A DNA stretch of 64,000 nt, taken from Paenibacillus foliorum (lineage in GTDB: Bacteria; Bacillota; Bacilli; Paenibacillales; NBRC-103111). Each line of letters opens with the position of its first letter. Position 1 is the first letter of the stretch. Below are positions 35,732-43,883 of this stretch, piece after piece. A model generated the notes under the pieces. The model made no database searches. It was not told the DNA's origin and saw only the letters and a list, made by a program, of their open reading frames with translations. A program made the translations under genes and the position numbers. Location of the stretch: the NCBI RefSeq assembly GCF_013141765.1, contig NZ_WHOD01000109.1:230664-294663 (forward strand), written 5' to 3'.

Positions 35732-37336
35732 TCACTTTAGCTTGCGGAAGTTAACCGGTGACATCCCTGAGAATGCTTTAAACAATTTGATAAAATAACT
35801 CGTATTCTCATATCCGAGCATTTCGGCAATCCGTTCTATACTTTTTTCTGATTGCAATAAATACTCTTGAGCTCGTTCCATTTTATACCGCGTTACGAAT
35901 TCTATGAAGGTTTCTCCCGTTTCCATTTTAAAGATACGACTGAAATGACTCGCATTTAAAAACAGCATACGAGCGATTTCCTCCATAACGATCTTCTCTG
36001 ACATATGTGTCATCACATATCGTTTGGCTTCAATCACTTCTCTTCGCTCACTTTCGTGCTGTGATTTAGTGACATAATCGATTTTTTCCATGAGAAAATG
36101 CCGCATATAATCAAATAATTCTTCCAAAGATTCTAATTCTAGTACTGTGTTATGAAACCTTTCTGTTGAAAAAGCTTTTTGAAAGTGTCGCAGAGAGCGA
36201 TACTTCAAATCGATATCAGACATTAGCTTAAGTACCCAACCGTGAACTTCCTCTACCTTAAACCGATGAGTTCTAATCATTTGTTCCCATCGATTTAATA
36301 CACCCTCCACTGTTTCTATCCTACCTTCGACAATAAGCTGTTTGAGCTCGTCTGATGCCAGCGAGAAATACTTATAGATATCATCCGTAGAATATTGGAA
36401 TGGCTCCCATTTATACATGCTTTTTGAATTTTCATAAAAACGTTGGTTCTTGCTATCCGTTATCTCTTTTAATCGCTGCTTAATTTCTGATGGAGTATGG
36501 GAGGGTACAGAAAGTATGAAAGACAAGCTAATTCTTATTTTTTCTTCAAATTCCACTTGTATAGCAGTAAGTTTATAGCGAATCTCATTGTAATCTTTGA
36601 TTATGTGGTTGGGTCGCAGAGGAAGCAATAAAATGATTTGATTGACTGCGTAGTGAAAGCTAACTCCTACTCTCCTTGTATCCACCAGCTCGTTGATGCC
36701 ATTTTCAAAAACATACTTGAACAATTCATCCGATTGATACCGTTGTTTCAATTCACATAATCGCTTAGCAAAACAGAGTACAGGTACATAGATATGCTTG
36801 TCCATATGGATCCCAAACTGCTGGGCTTCGGTTTCCCAACGTTTAGTATCATGAATTGGATTCATAAGAGTAGAACGAATAAAGGATTCCTTTAGTAAGG
36901 AATTATTCTGATCTAAAATGCTTTTTAAACGTACCTGGCTTTCTAATACTTTGTTTTCTTGATCCAATTGGAGTTGTGTAGTTTTTAGTATTTCAATTAT
37001 TGTTTCAGGCTTCATCTTTTCCTTTAATATGTAATCCATTACGTTTAGTTTGACAGCTTGTTGGGCATATTGGAAATCGTCATGACAGGATAAAATAATA
37101 ACTTTCAACAAGGGGGCTAGCTGCTTTGCAGCCTTAGTGAGTTCTAAACCGTCTATTTCTGGCATTCCAATGTCTGTTATCAGAATGTGCGGCATTTCTA
37201 GCTTGCAATGCTCTAATGCCTCTTTACCATTATAATGCATGCCTATAACTTCCATCTCAAGCGATTCCCAAGGAATGATATGCAATAGAAACTCAAGCAC
37301 AGGATAACTATCATCAACAAGCAGTACTTTCCACAT
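35732..37336 (-). CDS. AraC-type response regulator without adjacent kinase
   Basis: This 534-residue YesN-like protein has a receiver domain with Asp in HILITDIGMPEIDGLELTK and Lys in DYILKEKMKPE. A middle region and a C-terminal AraC domain (KIVMEEIARMLFLNASHFSR, then GYENTSYFIKLFKAFSGMSP) follow. It is a close relative of the regulator at 28359. It lies between the binding-protein gene and the permease genes and has no kinase next to it. It may pair with the kinase at 29965 or act alone. GGAGG precedes the ATG. Confidence 0.87.
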   Translation of the reverse strand: MWKVLLVDDSYPVLEFLLHIIPWESLEMEVIGMHYNGKEALEHCKLEMPHILITDIGMPEIDGLELTKAAKQLAPLLKVIILSCHDDFQYAQQAVKLNVMDYILKEKMKPETIIEILKTTQLQLDQENKVLESQVRLKSILDQNNSLLKESFIRSTLMNPIHDTKRWETEAQQFGIHMDKHIYVPVLCFAKRLCELKQRYQSDELFKYVFENGINELVDTRRVGVSFHYAVNQIILLLPLRPNHIIKDYNEIRYKLTAIQVEFEEKIRISLSFILSVPSHTPSEIKQRLKEITDSKNQRFYENSKSMYKWEPFQYSTDDIYKYFSLASDELKQLIVEGRIETVEGVLNRWEQMIRTHRFKVEEVHGWVLKLMSDIDLKYRSLRHFQKAFSTERFHNTVLELESLEELFDYMRHFLMEKIDYVTKSQHESERREVIEAKRYVMTHMSEKIVMEEIARMLFLNASHFSRIFKMETGETFIEFVTRYKMERAQEYLLQSEKSIERIAEMLGYENTSYFIKLFKAFSGMSPVNFRKLK

Positions 37337-37378
37337 TTTCGCAATGCCTCCAATTCTTGAGTTTACGCAAGGAAAATC

Positions 37379-37423
37379 AAAATCAACGGAAACCTCAGTT
37401 CATCTGAGAAGACCGTTGATTTT
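37379..37423 (-). terminator. Terminator after first binding-protein gene
   Basis: Arms AAAATCAACGG (37379-37389) and CCGTTGATTTT (37413-37423) enclose a second small stem CTCAG/CTGAG, giving a nested hairpin with flanking A/T runs. A near copy lies at 38953-38995, so the terminator was duplicated with the gene. Confidence 0.75.
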
Positions 37424-37428
37424 TGTGT

Positions 37429-38769
37429 TTATTTGCTGTTATTTTTTATGACTTCTTGAACCTTTTGCGATGCATTTTTAATGGCGGCATCCGTATCCAC
37501 TTCACCAAGTAAAAATCTCTCGACTTCTTTAATATAAGCTTTGTCGATTTCATCATGGTAGGGTTTCGGAATGTTGAATTTTTGAGGAATGCTGTTTTTG
37601 ATCACGTTCAATAAAGATTCCTTGTCCACGTTATCCGGTGTTTTGGAGGAAGCAATTAGGTTATCGAGTACGTTGGATACATCCGCCTTTTTCCATGCTG
37701 GGATATATTTCCCTTGAAGCGTAATTCCTTCTGTTGTGTACCAGCGTACGAATTGATAAGCTTCGTCCTTATGCTTGGACTTGGCATACACACCCATTAG
37801 ATCTCCGCCCGAAATAGTTGTAGTCGGATCGTTCTTATTCACTTTAGGATAAGGTGCGAATACAGTCTTAAAGTTAGCTGGCACTTTATCCGTTCCACCA
37901 GCTTCAGGAATCATATAATCACCTGTGATAATCATACTTGCTTTTTCATTGAAAAATTGAGGTCTGTAGCTCAGTTTTTGGCTAACTGTTTCCGAATATG
38001 GCGTTGCTGATTTGTCCACGATTTCCGCTTGCTTGCGGATATCAAGCGAGCGCTTAATAAGCGGGTTATCCAAATTCAGGGTCTTGCCGTCATCCTTATA
38101 CAGGTAGTAATTATCCATCTGATTGATCTGAGCTATTTGATAGTATATTGGAAATGTATGAAAGAATGTTCCATACCTTTTATTCGCTCCTTCGCCTTTG
38201 GTCAACTTCTTCGAATAGTCGAGGAACTCATCCCACGTCCAATCCTTGGGTACCGGTAGACCTGCTTCATCCAAGTGATTCTTATTCAACATAACAAAGA
38301 AAGTCGTTTTCTTAGCGGGAAGCGCATAGGTCTTGTCCCCGATCGATGGATCAATGTAGTATTCATCCTGCACTTTATAACCGTCTTTTGCAATGTAATT
38401 GTTGAGAGGCTCAAGCATTTTGATAGCAGCCCGCTGTGTGTAAAATTGTGGTTGAGAGAACATCATCACATCTATCTGATCACCGGAAGCGGCAGCAAGA
38501 TCAAGCTTTTTCAAATAATCAATCGAGTTGTTGTCTCCGGCCGTGACTGCCTCAATCTTAATATTTGGATATTTTTTCTCGAACTCCTTGTAAACTATTT
38601 TCCAATTATCTTGGTCCTCATTATACCAAAAGTGAAATTTTAGCGTTACTTGTTCCGTTTTTTTGTCGGTAACCTCTGAATTTTTAGCAATAGGACCCGA
38701 ACATCCGCTGAGCAATCCCGCAATGATTGAAATAGCAGCCAGACTTCGAGCTTTGTTATTAATAAGCAT
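37429..38769 (-). CDS. Sugar ABC transporter substrate-binding lipoprotein (copy 1)
   Basis: This 446-residue lipoprotein has the lipobox LLSGC near residue 23 and then the mature CUT1 binding fold. The LKFHFWYNEDQDNWKIVYKE start and the KKFPN-like centre are typical. The ligand is probably an oligosaccharide or glucuronide handled by the adjacent enzymes. The frame opens with TTG at 38775, but AAGGGG lies 7 nt before the ATG at 38769. The copy at 39001 is about 85% identical. An activator-like box lies about 100 bp upstream. Confidence 0.9.
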   Translation of the reverse strand: MLINNKARSLAAISIIAGLLSGCSGPIAKNSEVTDKKTEQVTLKFHFWYNEDQDNWKIVYKEFEKKYPNIKIEAVTAGDNNSIDYLKKLDLAAASGDQIDVMMFSQPQFYTQRAAIKMLEPLNNYIAKDGYKVQDEYYIDPSIGDKTYALPAKKTTFFVMLNKNHLDEAGLPVPKDWTWDEFLDYSKKLTKGEGANKRYGTFFHTFPIYYQIAQINQMDNYYLYKDDGKTLNLDNPLIKRSLDIRKQAEIVDKSATPYSETVSQKLSYRPQFFNEKASMIITGDYMIPEAGGTDKVPANFKTVFAPYPKVNKNDPTTTISGGDLMGVYAKSKHKDEAYQFVRWYTTEGITLQGKYIPAWKKADVSNVLDNLIASSKTPDNVDKESLLNVIKNSIPQKFNIPKPYHDEIDKAYIKEVERFLLGEVDTDAAIKNASQKVQEVIKNNSK

Positions 38770-38845
38770 CGTCAATCCCCTTTTCCCCTTATTAGCAACC
38801 GCATCATGTCAAGTTATGAAAGCGGGAACATGTGATTATTTATCA

Positions 38846-38889
38846 ATCATACGTTAAATGAGTTTCATAAACATTCAACAATTTTTGCA
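38846..38889 (-). promoter_or_regulatory. Box A and -10 element before binding-protein copy 1
   Basis: On the minus strand TGCAAAAATTGTTGAATG (38872-38889) is followed after exactly 20 nt by TATGAT (38846-38851). The box overlaps the place of the -35, as expected of a site bound by an activator. Confidence 0.6.
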
Positions 38890-38952
38890 AATAGCAAAAA
38901 AAATTTTCTACTCTCCTTACTAGTGTGTCTACGAGAAGTGCTCTTATACAAA

Positions 38953-38995
38953 AAATCAACGCCCCGCTCAGTTCATCTGAGAGGAACGTTGATTT
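38953..38995 (-). terminator. Terminator after second binding-protein gene
   Basis: Arms AAATCAACG (38953-38961) and CGTTGATTT (38987-38995) enclose a CTCAG/CTGAG inner stem. It is a near copy of the hairpin at 37379 and begins 6 nt after the stop of the gene at 39001. Confidence 0.72.
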
Positions 38996-39000
38996 CCGTT

Positions 39001-40341
39001 TTATTTGTTGTTATTTTTTATGACTTCTTGGACCTTTTGCGATGCATTTTTGATGGCAGTATCCGTATCTACTTCACCAAGCAAAAATCTTTCAATTTCT
39101 TTCACATAAGCTTTGTCAATTTCATCATGATACGGTACCGGAATACTGAATTTTTGTGGAATACTGCTTTTCATCACGTTCAATAAAGATTCCTTATCTA
39201 CCTTATCCGGTGTTTTGGACGAAGCAATTAGGTTATCAAGCACCTTTGACACATCTGCTTTTTTCCATGTCGGAATATATTTTCCTTGAAGCGTGATTCC
39301 TTCTGTTGTGTACCAACGTACGAATTGATATGCTTCTTCCTTATGCTTGGACTTGGCATACACCCCCATAAGGTCTCCACCCGAAATCGTTGTAGTCGGA
39401 TCGTTCTTGTTCACTTTAGGATAAGGCGCAAAAGCCGTCTTAAAGTTAGCTGGCACTTTATCTGTTCCGCCGGCTTCAGGAATCATAAAATCACCTGTGA
39501 GAATCATACTTGCTTTTTCATTGAAATATTGAGGCCTGTAATTCAGTTTTTGGCTAATCACTTCTGAATATGGCGTTGCTGATTTGTCCATAATTTCAGC
39601 TTGTCTGAGGATGTCGAGCGATTTCTTGATAAGCGGGTTTTCTATATTTATCGACTTGCCATCGGGCTTATAAAGGAAGGCATTCTCCATCTGATTAATC
39701 TGAGCGATTTGATAGTAAAGAGGGAAGGTGTGAAAGTAAGTTCCATATCTCTTATTTGCTCCCTCGCCTTTGGTCAGCTTCTTCGAATAATCAAGAAACT
39801 CATCCCACGTCCAATCCTTCGGTACCGCCAGACCTGCTTCATCCAAATGATTTTTGTTCAGCATTACAAAAAAAGTTGCTTTCTTGGCTGGAAGTGCATA
39901 GGTCTTATCCCCGATGGATGGATCAAAATAATATTCATCCTGTACCTTATATCCATCTTTCGCAATATAACTGTTAAGTGGCTCCAGCATTTGGATGGCA
40001 GCACGCTGCGTGTAATATTGAGGAGCAGAGAACATCATCACATCTACCTGATCGCCAGATGCGGCAGCGAGATCAAGCTTTTTCAAATAATCAAGCGAAT
40101 TGTTGTCCCCTGCAGTTACAGATTCAATCTTAATGTTCGGGTATTTCTTCTCAAATTGCTTGTAGACGGCTTTCCAATTGTCTTGATCTTCATTATACCA
40201 AAAGTGGAATTTCAGTGTTACTGGTTCGACTGTCTTGGTTGCAACCTCCGCACTTTTACCACTAGTATTTACACCACAACCGCTGAGTAATCCTGTAAAA
40301 ATTGAAACTATTACTAGATTACGAACAAAATAATGAAACAT
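39001..40341 (-). CDS. Sugar ABC transporter substrate-binding lipoprotein (copy 2)
   Basis: This 446-residue lipoprotein has LLSGC as lipobox and the same mature domain as copy 1, with the shared blocks GDNNSLDYLKKLDLAAASGDQ and GGDLMGVYAKSKH. Exact equality of length supports the chosen ATG at 40341 (GAGGGG upstream) over the frame start at 40380. The mature parts differ mostly by conservative changes, so the ligands may differ slightly or one may be a dosage copy. It is transcribed away from the symporter gene, across a region with two activator boxes. Confidence 0.9.
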   Translation of the reverse strand: MFHYFVRNLVIVSIFTGLLSGCGVNTSGKSAEVATKTVEPVTLKFHFWYNEDQDNWKAVYKQFEKKYPNIKIESVTAGDNNSLDYLKKLDLAAASGDQVDVMMFSAPQYYTQRAAIQMLEPLNSYIAKDGYKVQDEYYFDPSIGDKTYALPAKKATFFVMLNKNHLDEAGLAVPKDWTWDEFLDYSKKLTKGEGANKRYGTYFHTFPLYYQIAQINQMENAFLYKPDGKSINIENPLIKKSLDILRQAEIMDKSATPYSEVISQKLNYRPQYFNEKASMILTGDFMIPEAGGTDKVPANFKTAFAPYPKVNKNDPTTTISGGDLMGVYAKSKHKEEAYQFVRWYTTEGITLQGKYIPTWKKADVSKVLDNLIASSKTPDKVDKESLLNVMKSSIPQKFSIPVPYHDEIDKAYVKEIERFLLGEVDTDTAIKNASQKVQEVIKNNNK

Positions 40342-40413
40342 CCTATCCATCCCCTCTTCCACTTTTTTTAATCCTTGCAAAGCCCCTCATGACGTGTAAG
40401 CGAATACATTTGC

Positions 40414-40457
40414 ATTATATTACAATTCACTGCCATTAACATGCAACAATCTTTGCA
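40414..40457 (-). promoter_or_regulatory. Box B and -10 element before binding-protein copy 2
   Basis: On the minus strand TGCAAAGATTGTTGCATG (40440-40457) is followed after exactly 20 nt by TATAAT (40414-40419). Confidence 0.6.
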
Positions 40458-40500
40458 CAAAACGAATTATTTTTTCTCAAAGGCAAATTATTTTTTATTT

Positions 40501-40544
40501 TGCAAAAATCGTTGAATGTGCTTCGTTATGAACTACCTTATATT
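40501..40544 (+). promoter_or_regulatory. Box C and -10 element before the symporter gene
   Basis: TGCAAAAATCGTTGAATG (40501-40518) is followed after exactly 20 nt by TATATT (40539-40544). It is the mirror-oriented partner of box B in the same intergenic region. Confidence 0.6.
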
Positions 40545-40638
40545 AAATAAAGTAATACTTCATCTATCAATCACTGACTCTATGAATTAGGTGATTATAG
40601 GTCATTAACCGCAAGCAAGGAAAGGGGCAAGGCAAAGC

Positions 40639-42003
40639 ATGAACAGCCAGACTAAACAAAAATTGAGTCTCAGAGAAAAATTAGGGTATGGAGCAGGAGA
40701 CCTTGGAAACGGATTGATGTTCGATTTGGGACAAATCTATCTCCTGAAATTTTATACAGATGTACTGGGAATTTCAGCTTATACGGCGGGACTCGTTTTT
40801 CTAATATCCAAAATCTTTGATGCATTTGCTGATTCAGCAGTAGGCTCTTTTGTAGATTCAAGGAAGTACAGTTCAAAGCTTGGAAAATTCAGACCTTTCA
40901 TTTTGTTTGGCTCCATTCCTCTGGCAATAACGACAGTACTGACGTTTATAGCTCCTGACTTCTCATATACATCCAAAGTTGTCTACGCTTTTGCCACTTA
41001 TATGCTATTCGGGTTTGCATATTCTGTAGTCAATATCCCCTTTGGTTCACTATCTTCCGTAATGACGAATGATCCCATCGAACGTACAAAGCTTGCCTCT
41101 TTCCGAGGTCTAGGATACCAACTATCTATCTTCATTACAGGAATTGCAGTTGTGCCAATGATTACTGAATTTCAAAATCCAAAAGTAGGATATCCGGTAG
41201 CTATGGCTGTAATGGCGTTCGTAGGTGTAATCGCGCATTATTTGTGTTATCGAAATGTAAAAGAAAACTTGGTTGTTAGCAGCTCACTCAAAGAGAAAAA
41301 AGTCCCATTTATGGAGATTTTAAAATCTATCCTAACTAATCGCCCGATGCTTATACTCTGCCTTGTCTCTATCTTCATCATTTCTGCAACCTTTATTAAA
41401 CAGGCTGTTCAAATCTTCTATGCGCAATACAATCTGAATAACATACATCTGATAGGAATCCTAACTTCACTGAGCATGGGAGTCACTATGCTTGCATTGT
41501 TCTTGACCCCCCTACTTACCACGCGGTTCGGAAAGAAAAACACGTTCCTTGTGGGTCTAAGTATTAGTATTATTGCTGAACTGCTAAACTTTACACTTCC
41601 AGTTCAATCCGCCACATTTATCGTTTTTTACGGTATATCTGCCTTCGGTTTGGCCATTCCGAATACCCTTCTTTGGGCTCATATTGCGGATGTCATTGAG
41701 TACAATGAATGGAAAACCGGGAAACGTACCGAGGGCATTATCTATTCTTCATATAGCTTTTTTAGAAAAATGGCTCAAGCGTTAGCCGGCTTTTTGCCGG
41801 GTATGGTTCTCGGCATGATAGGCTATGTGCCTAATGCTGTTCAATCAGCAAAAACATTAACAGGTTTAAAAGGTTTGTTTTTCTTGCTGCCAGCAGTTTC
41901 TTTCATTGTTGCAGCTCTAATATTTGCCTTCTTCTATAATCTGACGGATGCAAAGCACAAGCAAATATTAAATGAATTAGAAACAAGAAATAACTCAAAT
42001 TAA
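40639..42003 (+). CDS. GPH-family sugar symporter (MelB/UidB-like)
   Basis: This 454-residue protein has about 12 membrane helices and the start of the glycoside-pentoside-hexuronide family (LREKLGYGAGDLGNGLMFD, then YTDVLGISAYTAG). WAHIADVIEYNEWKTGKRTE is the classic family motif in the loop before helix 10-11. It should import a glucuronide or similar sugar with Na+ or H+. The beta-glucuronidase gene begins 23 nt downstream. The box at 40501 suggests control shared with the ABC system. Confidence 0.9.
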   Translation: MNSQTKQKLSLREKLGYGAGDLGNGLMFDLGQIYLLKFYTDVLGISAYTAGLVFLISKIFDAFADSAVGSFVDSRKYSSKLGKFRPFILFGSIPLAITTVLTFIAPDFSYTSKVVYAFATYMLFGFAYSVVNIPFGSLSSVMTNDPIERTKLASFRGLGYQLSIFITGIAVVPMITEFQNPKVGYPVAMAVMAFVGVIAHYLCYRNVKENLVVSSSLKEKKVPFMEILKSILTNRPMLILCLVSIFIISATFIKQAVQIFYAQYNLNNIHLIGILTSLSMGVTMLALFLTPLLTTRFGKKNTFLVGLSISIIAELLNFTLPVQSATFIVFYGISAFGLAIPNTLLWAHIADVIEYNEWKTGKRTEGIIYSSYSFFRKMAQALAGFLPGMVLGMIGYVPNAVQSAKTLTGLKGLFFLLPAVSFIVAALIFAFFYNLTDAKHKQILNELETRNNSN

Positions 42004-42026
42004 ATGACTAGAAGGAGCGAATAATC

Positions 42027-43820
42027 ATGTTATATCCACAAGCAAACACCAAAAGAGAAGTAATAGACTTAAATGGAATTTGGAACTTCAAGCTGGACGA
42101 TCCATACGTTGTCCCAAACGACCTTATCCAAAGTAAGCTTCAAGATACAATCCCGATGCCTGTTCCTGCAAGCTACAATGAACTCACCGAGGACATAAAA
42201 ATTAAAGAGCATGTAGGAAACGTTTGGTATGAAAGAGAGTTTTACGTGCCGCAATCATGGAATAACAAAAGAATCGTCCTTCGCTTCGGAAGTGTGACCC
42301 ATTATGGTAAAGTATGGGTCAATGGGCAAGAAGTGATGGAGCACTCGGGGGGCTACACTCCTTTCGAAGAAAATATCGCGCCATATGTTCATTTTGATCG
42401 TAAAAACAGGGTTACTGTTATGGTTAATAACGTATTAGACCTTACAACCATTCCTATAGGAGAGTTGGAAATAAGAACAAATAGTGAGGGCAAAGAAATC
42501 AAAAGGCAAAATTACTTCCATGATTTCTTTAACTATAGCGGTATTCACAGGCCCATAAAGCTTTATACGACTTCCAACCAATTTATACAAGATATCACTA
42601 TTCAAACAGACGTAGCAGATCATACAGGTATTGTTAAATACGAAGCACAAGTAGAAGAATCCTCCCAAGTACAAGTATTTATTCTTGATGAAAATGACAA
42701 TATTGTAGGAGAAGCGTCTGGTGTAAACGGCGTCATCTATGTGAATAATCCAATACTTTGGGAACCTGGCGCTGCTTATCTGTATACTCTTCGAGTGAAT
42801 GTATTAGACGTTAATGGTCATATTACGGACACTTATGATGAAAGCTTCGGTATTCGTACGGTTAAAGTGGAAGGCTGTCAATTCCTGATTAATGGAAAGC
42901 CTTTTTATTTTAAAGGTTTTGGAAAACATGAAGATGCTGAAATTCATGGAAAAGGATTAAGTGAAGCCATCAATGTAAAAGATTTTAGTTTAATGAAATG
43001 GATTGGAGCCAACTCATTCCGCACGTCACATTATCCTTACTCGGAGGAAATTATGCGTATGGCCGATCGTGAAGGTATTGTGGTTGTAGACGAAGTCCCT
43101 GCAGTAGGACTGCATATGACGCTTGGCGGCTTCATGTCATCGCAGAAAAGAAATACTTGGGAAACGGTCCAAACTCAAGAAAGCCATAAACAAGCGATAA
43201 CGGAATTGATTGCCCGTGATAAAAATCACCCTTGCGTAGTGATGTGGGTCGTTGCTAACGAACCTGCTGGTGAGGAAGAAGGAGCTTATGAGTACTTTAA
43301 ACCATTGGTTGACCTTACCAGAGAACTTGATCCAACTCGCCCGCTTACTATTGTCAGCTTTCAAGCGGCAACTCCAAAGGCTTGTAAAATTCATTCCTTA
43401 AGCGATGTGATTTGTTTAAACCGGTACTACGGATGGTATTTCAATAGTGGTGATTTGGAAACAGCGGAGCTGGAGCTACGGAAAGAGCTGCTTGAATGGC
43501 GGGATACATCTGAAAAACCAGTGTTCCTTACAGAATTTGGCGCAGATACCCTGCATGGTCTAACTTCTGCAGTACCGACTATGTGGACAGAGGAATACCA
43601 ATGTGAGTTTTTGAAGACATACCACCGAGTGTTTGACGAGCTCGATTTTGTGATTGGTGAACACGTTTGGAATTTTGCTGATTTTGCAACCAAACAAGGG
43701 ATCATGAGAGTCGATGGAAATAAGAAAGGTGTATTCACCCGTGACAGGAAACCCAAAAAAGCAGCCTATTTACTGCGTGAAAGATATAAGAATATCGCAA
43801 ATTATTACTATAAAAAATAA
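42027..43820 (+). CDS. uidA: Beta-glucuronidase, GH2
   Basis: This 597-residue cytoplasmic enzyme hydrolyses beta-D-glucuronides. It has the three GH2 parts: jelly-roll domain (about 1-180), immunoglobulin-like domain (180-275) and TIM barrel (275-590). The acid/base Glu is in VVANEPAGEE and the nucleophile Glu in FLTEFGADT. The NxK motif that binds the uronate carboxylate is visible as DGNKKG near residue 560, which separates it from beta-galactosidases. AAGGAG precedes the ATG. It pairs with the symporter gene. Confidence 0.93.
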   Translation: MLYPQANTKREVIDLNGIWNFKLDDPYVVPNDLIQSKLQDTIPMPVPASYNELTEDIKIKEHVGNVWYEREFYVPQSWNNKRIVLRFGSVTHYGKVWVNGQEVMEHSGGYTPFEENIAPYVHFDRKNRVTVMVNNVLDLTTIPIGELEIRTNSEGKEIKRQNYFHDFFNYSGIHRPIKLYTTSNQFIQDITIQTDVADHTGIVKYEAQVEESSQVQVFILDENDNIVGEASGVNGVIYVNNPILWEPGAAYLYTLRVNVLDVNGHITDTYDESFGIRTVKVEGCQFLINGKPFYFKGFGKHEDAEIHGKGLSEAINVKDFSLMKWIGANSFRTSHYPYSEEIMRMADREGIVVVDEVPAVGLHMTLGGFMSSQKRNTWETVQTQESHKQAITELIARDKNHPCVVMWVVANEPAGEEEGAYEYFKPLVDLTRELDPTRPLTIVSFQAATPKACKIHSLSDVICLNRYYGWYFNSGDLETAELELRKELLEWRDTSEKPVFLTEFGADTLHGLTSAVPTMWTEEYQCEFLKTYHRVFDELDFVIGEHVWNFADFATKQGIMRVDGNKKGVFTRDRKPKKAAYLLRERYKNIANYYYKK

Positions 43821-43827
43821 ATAGAAT

Positions 43828-43863
43828 AAAAAAGTCTCGATCAACTTGCATCGGGACTTTTTT
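43828..43863. terminator. Bidirectional terminator after uidA
   Basis: Arms 43828-43841 and 43850-43863 pair (AAAAAAGTCTCGAT with ATCGGGACTTTTTT, one G-T). T-runs lie on both sides, so it can stop the plus-strand uidA and the minus-strand cohesin gene. Confidence 0.85.
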
Positions 43864-43883
43864 ATCCTCGCTTCACAGGAAAA

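Larger units (their letters stand above)
37379..40341 (-). repeat. Tandem duplication of binding-protein gene plus terminator
   Basis: Two units of about 1.57 kb (37379-38952 and 38953-40341 plus upstream) each carry a 446-residue binding-protein gene, the same nested terminator and the same type of activator box and -10. Sequence identity in the coding parts is high. The N-terminal leaders differ most. Confidence 0.75.

Noticed and set aside
39601..40290. A 229-codon plus-strand frame opposite the binding-protein gene
   Set aside because: It is the antisense shadow of a well-supported lipoprotein gene, and a similar but broken shadow lies opposite the duplicate.
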